From assembly GCA_037349315.1 (NCBI GenBank), contig JBAIAC010000007.1, positions 47,699,001 through 47,763,000 of the forward strand: a stretch of DNA of 64,000 nt, written 5' to 3'. Positions 54,661 through 64,000 of this stretch are shown piece after piece; positions within the stretch are counted from its first letter, which is position 1; every line of letters begins with the position of its first letter. Below the pieces are notes generated by a model that was given only the letters and a program-made list of their open reading frames with translations, ran no database searches and was not told the origin of the DNA. Both the position numbers and the translations under genes were made by a program. The stretch comes from Chelydra serpentina (lineage: Eukaryota; Chordata; Testudines; Chelydridae).

Positions 54661-55599
54661 CACATGGGTCTTGTCTCCCTCGTGAAGCATACAGTAGATG
54701 TTGATGTGAAACACAGATTTGAGCATATATGTGTGTATAGGTCTTTATGTATATTACAGATATATAATATATACAGTGTATATTAAAATAAATATATATA
54801 ACAACATGTGCATGCAGATTCCAAATGATCCTGAATATTGCTGATATATTTACTTATATTACAAGTAATAAAGATTCCAAGCACCCTGAGCTACTTTTTA
54901 ATGTGGTAAGTAGAGAGAGGAATATCAGTTTTAAAATTCCAGCCTGATTCTTGTAATTGTTTCCACCTGCACCACAGAGTTGTTCATCCTTCTGTCTCTT
55001 CTAAATCTGCATTTTAAAGGCTACAAACTGACACTAAAACAAGGAGAAAAAACACAATTTGTTATCTGGTCTATGTTCTTAAAGTTATTTTTTTAATGTT
55101 TAGTTCTGACTTTCAGCTGAGGCTTTGGCTGTGTTTTCTATGCAGTGGATGCAGCATATTTAAAGAACACACAAGCTATTTATATTAAAACACATGTTCT
55201 AAGGCACACTAGGCAGTCTCAATAAATCCCCCATGGTGATTAAAAATGCAGCTTGTTAATAACATCATTTCCTAATTCTTATGTGCTTATTCTATTTACG
55301 TTGTGCTTGGGAGGCAGTTTGTGGCAAAAGATGGAATCCGGAACATTGTGTTGACAACTATGCCAACTAGAATTCAGTGCTAAGTGTTCAAAAGAAACTT
55401 CTTAGTATGAGCTCTTCTTGTTATAATAAGACCTATCCCCTTGTCCATGCAAAGACAATGAATAACCACAAGGGGATGGATCTTATTATTTTGAAAGAAG
55501 CAAAGTTCTCGTTAATTATCCCACAAACCTTGTACTATGTGTGCATTGTGTGTGGTCTCAACTGGAAGATCCCATTTGGCATACTTAGAAATTAAAATA
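54661..55599. other. Unassigned AT-rich DNA
   Basis: A (TA)-rich low-complexity part lies at 54755-54800. No gene is seen. Confidence 0.4.
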
Positions 55600-56130
55600 A
55601 TTTAGGGCTAGATCCACAAAGGGATTAACTGTCCCTTAGAAACCTATATATAAAATTTAGATCTTCAGCCCCTGCCTGCCTTACCCTTCAGGTGCCTAAA
55701 ATGTAACTGATCAAGTCCCCTAAATTTCTGCCACTGAGTATGTGGGCTGATACTTAAATTCTGATTTCTGGGAACCTAGCTCATACCTAACCCACAACAA
55801 GATGCCCAAACTAAGCACTGCCCTGCCTAGCTCACTTGCAGGGCCCGATTTGGTAGGAATTTTCAGAGGCTGCCTACCAGATAGGACCTCTCCCACAACA
55901 ATAAGTCTGTGTATATGCCTCTGTAACAACTTTTACCCAGTGGTTAAAGCACTCACCTAGCCTATAAGAGATCTAGGTTCTAATCTTCCCTACCTGATGT
56001 AAAGGACAGGCTTGAACTTGGTTTTACACACGAGTGTTCTAATTATGGGGCTTTGGAATATTCTGGGATGGATCTCTCTTCTATTGAAGCTGCCCACAAT
56101 TGTATACAGTCCTTAAATATTCACTGAAAC
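55600..56130. repeat. Old reptile interspersed repeat with tRNA-like stretch
   Basis: The block opens with tagggctagatccacaaagg and closes with ctgaaacagggcc, rough inverse ends of the kind seen in abundant turtle repeats. At 55935-55990, cccagtggttaaagcactca followed by gatctaggttctaatcttcc resembles the A/B box order of a tRNA-derived sequence in decayed form. The family is not named. Confidence 0.45.
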
Positions 56131-57601
56131 AGGGCCTTACATCTCTCACATTTCAGGAGCATGCCAACACAATTACAGTAAAAAAGTAATTTTGCTTGTA
56201 ATTTTGTATTGATGTATGAAAGAATTTGAACCTGAAACTCTGGGAGGAAAATTCAGTTCTGAGCAGTGAACTCCAAGGCCTGCTGAGTTGTGCTGCTCTG
56301 TGACACAGAGCTGCATAGTTAATCCCAACCAAATTAATTTGCACACATTTTAAATTAATTTCTTGCATCTGATTTAAGCTTCATGAGACATTCAAATATT
56401 TGATTCATATTCCATTGAGTAAAGTATGTCTGATGTACCTTTCCCCTTATAACTTACTAAATACTCTGGGGCAAATTTCTAGCTGATTTAATAGGTTCCA
56501 GAAACAAGTTATATTCTTTAGTAAAGATTGACAGATTTTCTCTCTGGAAATGGGTTTTGTTTATTTTTCTTTTTGGGGTATACTCTGAAAGCCAACCAAG
56601 CCATTCGATAAAGAGGAATAATGGAACTACATCTATATGCACAGTTTTAGAAATTTACTCTTACATTTGCTTAGCTCTGCCACCTGAAGCTCAATGTGGG
56701 CTTCTTGGTATGACCAGTAACTTTTGCAAACTATAAAAAAGGAGATTTTTTAAAAGAAGGATAACATCAGATCAGGCATATGAAACCCACATTCATAAAT
56801 GAACATGTTCTTGGGGGAGGGGGAGGCATCCTTCCCTCCAAAGCAAAGCAAAGCTCAATACCACTACCATCTGGCTTCCTCCCGCAGATCATTTTCAGCA
56901 GCAGACGGGATCTGTGGCCTAACAAGAGCTGGGGACGGGAGTCTAACACGAGTTTTTTTACCACAAAGCTTCATGAGAGGGCACTTTTTTATATATTCCC
57001 TTCTCCCAACGTGTGGCTCAGGAGCTTGGGAATGCTATACAGAAACTTTCACCTTTTGATTGCTAGTTCAAATCCACATCAAGTCAGAAATGACTACATC
57101 TAATCATTACTTAAATATTGTTTTTGATGGCTTATACAAAATGAATTAGGGGATATTAGTGTAATAACCAAGTGGGCAAGCATCCAGAACACTAAAAGCA
57201 CAACATAAAATAAAACCCTTCCTTGCTGTGCCGCCTAGTAGGCTGGATTCTTCAGAAACCATTTCTCTCCAGCAGCGGCTGAAAACATCTAAAACACTGA
57301 AATATCAGACAGACAGCTTTAACTCTGAGAGCAGAGAGAGGGTTAGAAGCAGGTCATTCTCAAAGAGGGGGTCCACAATTTGGGTATGTGCTTCCTGCTT
57401 CAGTTCATCAAAGCACAAATTTGTTGACTTTCAGATCTTGCAGCAAGGCATATCCTCCTAGGCTTTCCCTGGGTAATAATGATGAGCAGGTAGGTGGAGG
57501 GCATAAGAAGCATTTTGTTTGGGTGGATACCTGGGGGCCCGAGAGTTCCAACTATTGGACACCAGTCCTAAGTTGTATTTTTTCAATATTTGGTGTGCAT
57601 G
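56131..57601. other. Unassigned DNA
   Basis: Short overlapping frames at 56767-57103 and 57228-57606 have no recognisable domain. No named repeat was found. Confidence 0.4.
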
Positions 57602-57803
57602 TGTAACCCACATACCTTCTGGGTGTGGTGTTCTGTCCCATCTAGTGGCACCAAGACCACTTAGAGAGTTAAATGAGTCTGCTCTACAACGTTAGCTAAG
57701 AGACAGTTGGTTTTTAGCTCATGCAGTAGAGGCTCATGCACTAAGCTCCAGAAATCCCTTGTTCGATCCCACCCACTGACAACTGGGGTCTGTCAGCATT
57801 ACA
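57602..57803 (+). mobile_element. Short LTR-like element with tRNA-like interior
   Basis: The 202-bp unit starts TGTAACCCACATACC and ends GTCAGCATTACA, so it has TGTAA...TTACA ends like a very small solo LTR. The flanks share catg on both sides (57598-57601 and 57804-57807). Inside, ttagctcatgcagtagaggc followed by ccttgttcgatcccaccc reads like polymerase III A and B boxes. I have seen this type as a recurrent turtle repeat, but whether it is an LTR, a TRIM-type element or a SINE is unclear. Confidence 0.55.
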
Positions 57804-59509
57804 CATGCACTCAGAGTATTGCATGTTCATATTTTTTTTAAAGTAAATACAATTTGAAGATTCAGACTGTGAACGGTTTTATGGAAGAAACAACAAACAG
57901 AAAGGACCAAACCATGAATGTGTACTGAAGTAATGCTGAGATAATTATTCTAGATAGTACCATGAAACCAACCAGTTTATTAGATGTGAACAGTAAGTGC
58001 CCAATCCCATTCACACCAAACTTACTTATTTACTTCATAGGAGCCCTAGGAGACAGGCTACTATTTTTTTAGAGCCAACTCATGGTTTCCCTGAAGTCAA
58101 TGGGATTGTTGCCATTGACTTTAGAAGAATTAACATATGGTTTTATATGCATGTGAGTATTCAGTCTGCATTAACAGTCAGGTAGTCAACTATATTATGA
58201 AATGAAAGATGACTTCTCTGTCCATATCGGAAAATCTATACACTTGTTTATAGTCTAAGTAAAATAAACTTCACTAAAGGCCATTATGCAGTTGGGAAGT
58301 TCAGATGTCTTTTTTTAATATTATGCAGCTAAGTGAATAATTGCATTAAAATAAATCTCAGAAAAGCAGCAGAGAAATGAGTAAGTATAAGCTAAAATCC
58401 AATGACCTCAATCCTTAGCAGCTTCTTGACCTTTATTATTACAGCCTTTGGTGTAAGAAAGGACTAAAGAGGGCTAGAAATCATTGGACTAACATACAAG
58501 GGCACAGAAATTTGCCCTTGGTTACTTACAGCATATAGCCCCTACTAAAGTGAGTATATAAGGAGAATTAGAAAAGATCAGTTTGAGTGCAGCTGCACTA
58601 AGAAAGATGAGATTGAAATGGGATAAAATAAAAAGAAATTTTTAAATTGCATCGCTCAATAGTGTTCATCTTTGCTACTATCAAGGAAAAAGAATGTCAG
58701 ACTACTGGAGAATTTGCTTTTCTCATCAACCCAGTCACAACAGAGATGTCAACAAGCCACAGCACTCAGGTCACAGAATATAAATTCTGGTTACCCAGGC
58801 AAGCCTAAAGTCCCACATAGTGACAGTCTGCTGAGCTCTTAGCTGAGACATTTATTAACAAAAATGAAACTTTTAAGATTTTGCTTCATGTAAAGAAAAG
58901 TTTGTAATAGATGCACAAAGGTACCTTGGTGCAACAAGACAGGAATAAGGCCTCAAGGTTTAATTAATTTAAAGAAGGCAAAGCAAAAGGTAGGGGCAGA
59001 TGCTCTCCTTTTGTTTTGTCTCCAACAGGGACTTGAACAACTGAAGCATTTTAAAATGTTACAGAGTGGCGGCCATTCAAAGTTCATATTTGTCAATAAT
59101 TACCTCGATGTTTTCTAAAATGTCATAGTTTTCCATTATACTGAGAGTCAAAAATAACTGTGGTAGCTGTGTGGTACCTGTTGGCAAATAAAGGCTTTTT
59201 AATACTAACCACTGTAACAATGTGTAATTGCCTAAAACTAGATTATGGAAAACTTGGATTAAGTCAGGCTCAGGTCTACCGAAAGCCAAACAAAAAAATG
59301 TAAAGGCAATAAGCAGGCAAATAAAACACAAATCAGAACAGGCAGAAAGACTGCCAAGTCTTCACTTATAAAATTCTGAAACACCATGTAAAATTTGCTG
59401 CATTTTCAAAGATATTTAATTCTATGGAAAAAGTATGCTGTTACATGACAGTTTTCTGGAATTTTGAATCAGAATTACCACCCATTGTGGTTAATTATTA
59501 AGTATTATT
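57804..59509. other. Unassigned AT-rich DNA
   Basis: A cctgaagtcaatggg core with its inverse lies near 58088-58130. No gene is seen. Confidence 0.4.
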
Positions 59510-59880
59510 AGTTACAGGCCGATAGTGTTTGCCTAAAAGCCCCACCCTATTTGTAGGAAATAATCCTGCTGGGAAATGTAATACAGGATTTTGACTGCTG
59601 GAGGTATCTTATTATACATGAAGAAATAAGGACACTCTAGAGAGACAGCGGACCTAGAGTGCAGGCTGAGAAGGCTTCGTGGGAGGAGGGGGGAACTCTG
59701 GGGCCAGCCAAACCTAGAGAGAAGACTTAGGCTGGATTTTAGGTTTCATTTTGAATTTCTTTTTGCGAATAAAGCTAATCCCCAGGTAAGAGATAATTTT
59801 TGACCCACTATAACTTCTGTGGACTCTGTTTGGAAGCAGGGTGAAGAAGCCACCTATTATGGGTAGATATCCCTCATAAT
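59510..59880 (+). mobile_element. Possible LTR-type fragment with AATAAA and a splice-donor-like site
   Basis: The part 59630-59715 is purine- and GC-rich (gagagacagcggacctagag, gggaggaggggggaactctg), in the style of turtle LTRs. It is followed by AATAAA at 59768-59773 and by CAGGTAAGA at 59783-59791, a match to the 5' splice-site consensus. No terminal TG...CA pair with flanking duplication could be fixed. The assignment is weak. Confidence 0.3.
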
Positions 59881-62800
59881 AGAACATATAAGCAGGAAAA
59901 TGAAATGCATATATTAATAAATACTGCCTCAATGCTGGTATGCACGATTGCATGATTAGTAGGTGAAGGACCAAAAACCGCAGAGAATATACATCTGTTA
60001 AGCAGTGTGCAAACAGGGAAATGGGGAATACATATGTTTAAGGGAAGCCTTCCCTTTCCCAATACTAAAATCCCAAGATCTTGAATAGAACCTCCAAAAT
60101 AAAAAGCCCCTATTTTCTACTTTTAAAAATAGTAGTTATAATTTGAGTTGGTAAAATGCCTAAAGGGAATATAACTGCAAAGAGGTTTTAAAAATAAACT
60201 AGTTAACTAAATCAGAATGGTTGACTCAAAGGAACAATTAGATTATTTCTTCTTAAAAGACTGGGAAGTAGGACAACATAGTAAAATAAACATTTTGACA
60301 CTTTTTTTATGAACAGTCAAAAAAGCCCTTCACCATTCCCAGACAGTACACTGAGCTGATTGGAATATTCTGGCAATTCCAAACAACCAGAAATCCAGTA
60401 TAATTTACTGGTAAATCTGGCCTTATGTGTCTGAAAAAAATATTTTAAAATTAAAACTAGCAAGAATACCTTTAAAAGGCATTAAATTGTATTGCATTCT
60501 CCTTCGTATACAAAGAACTTAATGACTTGCAAATGTTTTAATAAAAATGAATTAAACGGAACATTTTATATTGCATGTCCATAATAGCAAACAGCCACTT
60601 ATAAAACAACTCCATTAGTCTCCAGAAGTCCCCCAAAATACTCAAGGAACAGTACTGTAAAATGTATCATTTTGGCTCATTATTGGTGAATACAGCAGTA
60701 CTTTTTTATAAGGGACAAAGTGGTATTCAGCAGAAATATCTTTCTCTTGAGACAGTGTACAGTCTTCTATTCATGTATGCACTCCTACATGTTAATTTAT
60801 GGCTGACAATTGCTGACAATTTGGAAATCTGTTAATCTAAACTATAATATACTATACACCTGTGATGCACTACAAATGCTAATAGATAAGATTTCCCAAT
60901 TATAAACTTCACTTAATTCTTATGAATGCAGTAAATGAAGTAATGGAAGTGCATGTGATCTCATTTTGGATAAGACTCCATTCCTTGTTAAATATTATTA
61001 CTTTAGAGCTGGTTATATATCATCATCAACATAATAATAACAAATACCTTATTTGGTAGATTCTTTTTCTGTCTGCCTTTCAGCAATGACTATACTACTT
61101 GTGAAGAATTACAAAAAATTACTAGAGGATTTCCAAGAGGTCTCTACATTATTTATCTAGAAGCCAAGTATAATATTGGTTTTCCAAATGCATCGACTAA
61201 CACAACTTAATCCTGATTTATAAGATCTACATTCTCTTTTACTTTTTCAGCTTGTAATATGTTTTAGGTTATATTTGCAAAGAAATGTACAAATGTCACA
61301 ACGTTATATTCTCTCAAGGTTTGTATAATCATGCTTTGATCACTGAAACAAGAAGTAGTTTAAATGTGTGGGAAATGAGTTGAACCATTTTGTTTTTCAT
61401 TGTCTTTTCACCCTCTCTCCTCTTCAAACAGAAGGAAACTTATAGTTATTGCCTGAAACTTCCTTGATCCAAGTTTTTTCCAGTGTCAGTTTCATTGTCT
61501 AGAACAATAATTGGGTTAGGATGAAACAACCAAATACAACTATGCAAAATTGTGGTTTTGTGAATCTTTCCTTTGTTTTCAATTTATGTGGATTCACACT
61601 CCTAAGTTTCATTTTGAGGTCACACAAACCAAAAATTAAAAATAAAACTCTAACAAAAAACAGAGTTTTCCCTGATTTCATACTAGAATTATACAAAACC
61701 ACAAATTTTGCACAATTCTATCATAAAACCATAAATTGGCCCAGGGTCATGCCAAAGATTCATGAACGCTTTAACAAACCCAAGCTGATCTTCAGGCTTG
61801 TAAAGAAATTTTCAAACTAGGTGATTTTAGTAGTCATAATGAACACTGACATTCTATTTTTTGAATTTCCTTAGATGATATAGTGAAAAAATATATCATG
61901 CAGTTGTACAACTCATGATTCCAGCTTTTCCCTTCATACATTTGCATGGTCTATGTTTACTAAAAATACTTACATAAAGAAAAAAATAAACAGAAAATCA
62001 AAATTCTGTAGTGTTCTTTTTATTTGGAGGGCTTTCAAAAGTAAAAACACTTGACAATGAATAGCAAATATGCAGGATTCCTACATTATGAACCCAATTC
62101 TTCTGTAGTCACACAGGCAAACACCTGGAATCAGTGGGAGTTTTGCTTTTGTGAGGACTGTATGATCAAACTCAATCTGTTTAAATTTCTAATGCCTGTT
62201 GGTGAAACTGAATCCAGTCCAGTAATTTTGTATTTTTGTTGAAGTATCAGAAATTTCTGCATAATTAACAAGATTTTAAAATCACTGAAAAAGGGTGAGG
62301 TTGAGTTGTATTTGTTTGGTTGTTCTATTACGTCTTTAAACTATAGTGCATGCATCCAAAGAGAAATGAAAATTAAATCTCTGGACACTCAGGCCACAAT
62401 TTATACAGATGTCCTTTAAATCTGAGCGACTTACTCAGGACATTTTAGGTCTGATTTTCATAGGGATCTGTAGCTCCCACTGAAGTCAAAGCAAATTGCA
62501 GGTCAGCAGATCTGAAAATGAAGCCCTATAGCTCTCAAGTTGGGCACACGTAATCCATAAGCTCAATATTAGCAAACTCTTCTGAAAATTTTATCCATAT
62601 GCTCTAGTGTTCTCTGTGTGGTCACCAAAGCTCAACATTAAAAAAAAAAAACCCAAAACAACAAACACTTTGGCAAGGATAAGATGTCTCATAGCCTTGT
62701 TGGTATCTCACAGAAAGGCAAACTAAAACAAAAACTTAAACAAAAATTGCTAGAAAATAGGTAAAAATCTGCTATACTTGCTTTTAAAAATATTGTAGCA

Positions 62801-63144
62801 CCATGATGCCACTAGGAGGAAAAAACGTACAAAACAGGAAAAGAAAAAACTAAGGAGAATAAAAGGATGAGACAGTCAAGGGAAAATAAAATGGATCCCA
62901 ATCTCCCAGGATGGGGGATACTAGGTCAGATCTGCCTCATGGCATCATCCCTTCGGCATTCAACTTCCATTAAATATAGTCACTGCATTGGACTCGCAGA
63001 GCATGATGAATGCCCTCATCATTTGGCAGACAGAATGGAAGGATACCAAAATCACTCCCTACCGGCTAAGCACCATGGAGTGAGGTAGTCAAAAGTACTT
63101 CTTGTACTACATCTATGAGTTGAACTAGATAGGGTATCGAAGGA
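59881..63144. other. Unassigned AT-rich DNA
   Basis: No gene or named repeat is recognised. The part 61500-61810 has overlapping frames on both strands from AT-rich, partly palindromic sequence. An A-run lies at 62640-62651. Confidence 0.4.
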
Positions 63145-63265
63145 TAGGGTGACCAGATGTCCTGATAAAATCGGGACCGTCCCAATTTTTCATCTTTTGT
63201 CCCGCGTCCCAACCGATGCTTGGTCGGGAACACCTTTTGTCCCGATTTCCGGTCTTCTGTTTTTT
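63145..63265. mobile_element. MITE fragment with TAGGGTGACCA terminus
   Basis: It starts TAGGGTGACCAGATGTCC, the same end as the element at 50927-51050, followed by repeated cccgat/atcggg pieces (aaaatcgggaccgtcccaat, ttgtcccgatttcc). The right inverted end is not found, so it is truncated or belongs to a different subfamily. Confidence 0.6.
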
Positions 63266-64000
63266 TAAAAATGTACTCTGCTTTAAAAGAGCTGTTAGGT
63301 TACTTGTAACTGCTGTTCATAGCCCTTTGAGAGAAAGCAAAGCAATTGGGCCGGACTCTTAGTCAGCCCTGCTGAGATAAACACAGTATACTGCAGGGAG
63401 CTGCAAGCTAAAACCCCTCGGCATGAGGGAGAGTGATGCGGGTCTCTGCCCACAAAGCGGTCTCTGTGCTTGAGACCTTAGAGAGCATTCCTTGAGCAGA
63501 TCATAGAGGGGGTCAAAACTGTGACGCTACCACTTTTGAATCACCAAATAGTAACCCTATGCTTTGAAGAGTGTGTTGGTGGCATATAAAGAGATTAAAC
63601 TAAAAGTAGTAGATGTGATCAGCATGAGTGCAGTGGCACATAATCATCAGAAATCCATAACAGCTATGGATATAAGTAACAACGTAAAACTAATCTCAGG
63701 AGTGACATCTTGCTTCATAGAGCCAGGGTCTGCTACAGACTACGAAATATCTTTGCCCTCCATTGTGACACTTTCGGGAAGTCCCTAAGGTGACCGGGGT
63801 GAATAGCTACCATCTACTTACAGAGGGAGGGAGCCCTGTCTATTCCCACCAGGGGAGACTCTTCTGGCAACACAGGTATTCCTCTCCGGGCTCTGTGATT
63901 TGCGCACTTTCCCTATGCAGGCTAGCATTTTACACACTTTATTTGTTACATTCAAGTGCCCAGTCCCTTATCTTCTGGACACCAGCAATTTACACCGATC
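63266..64000. other. Less AT-rich, unassigned, probably repeat-derived DNA
   Basis: The composition rises above the neighbouring DNA up to the window edge, and the text (cctcggcatgagggagagtg, gcaggctagcattttacaca) has the look of a dispersed element continuing beyond the window. A 74-codon frame (63564-63788) shows no domain. I cannot assign a family. Confidence 0.35.

Noticed and set aside
63564..63788. 74-codon frame near the window end
   Set aside because: No recognisable domain; it lies in sequence that looks repeat-derived.
1..64000. CRISPR arrays, operons, ribosome binding sites or phage-like gene clusters
   Set aside because: The sequence is vertebrate nuclear DNA; no regularly spaced repeats with spacers and no dense gene arrays exist.

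Overview
The window looks like nuclear DNA of a turtle, most likely a cryptodiran. It is AT-rich, has no bacterial operon structure and is dominated by vertebrate transposable elements. The lineage call rests on two short interspersed elements at 8249-8441 and 14389-14567. Each has a tRNA-like head with polymerase III A and B boxes and a CR1-like tail ending in ATTCTATG repeats, the architecture described for turtle tRNA-derived SINEs. CR1 LINEs, an L2/L3-type LINE, solo LTRs, hAT MITEs, Harbinger-like MITEs and Penelope-like remnants agree with a reptile genome that keeps old repeats.

I find no protein-coding exon, rRNA, tRNA gene or CRISPR array that I can support. The only recognisable coding sequence is dead reverse transcriptase in LINE remnants. 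The window is best read as intergenic or deep intronic DNA.

Layout. 1-6360: AT-rich repeats, a MITE, a MIR-like SINE, a complete solo LTR (2481-3132), a fragment of a related LTR, and a direct duplication (4008-4177 and 5088-5264). 6361-9090: two CR1 elements head to head, one split by a SINE. 14389-17703: a SINE, a CpG-rich MITE, an L2-type LINE and an hAT MITE. 23851-31292: a MITE, a MIR, two related solo LTRs and a pogo-like hairpin. 32220-37947: mostly repeat-free DNA with one candidate conserved noncoding block. 37948-40615: the most rearranged part, with a 127-bp perfect inverted copy, a Penelope-like fragment carrying a hammerhead-type fold, an hAT MITE and a long MITE. 42220-52161: a pyrimidine-rich tract, a GC-rich hAT MITE, a second Penelope-like insertion, and more MITEs. 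52165-64000: mostly unassigned DNA with a second candidate noncoding block (54330-54660), a short LTR-like element and a MITE at 63145.

Nothing here works together as a pathway. The content is a record of transposition and local rearrangement. The best candidates for a second look are the perfect 127-bp inverted copy seated in the centre of a MITE hairpin, the hammerhead-like fold, and a MITE group that shares one terminal motif and 3-bp TNA target duplications. Repeat family names are from recognition, not from a database search.
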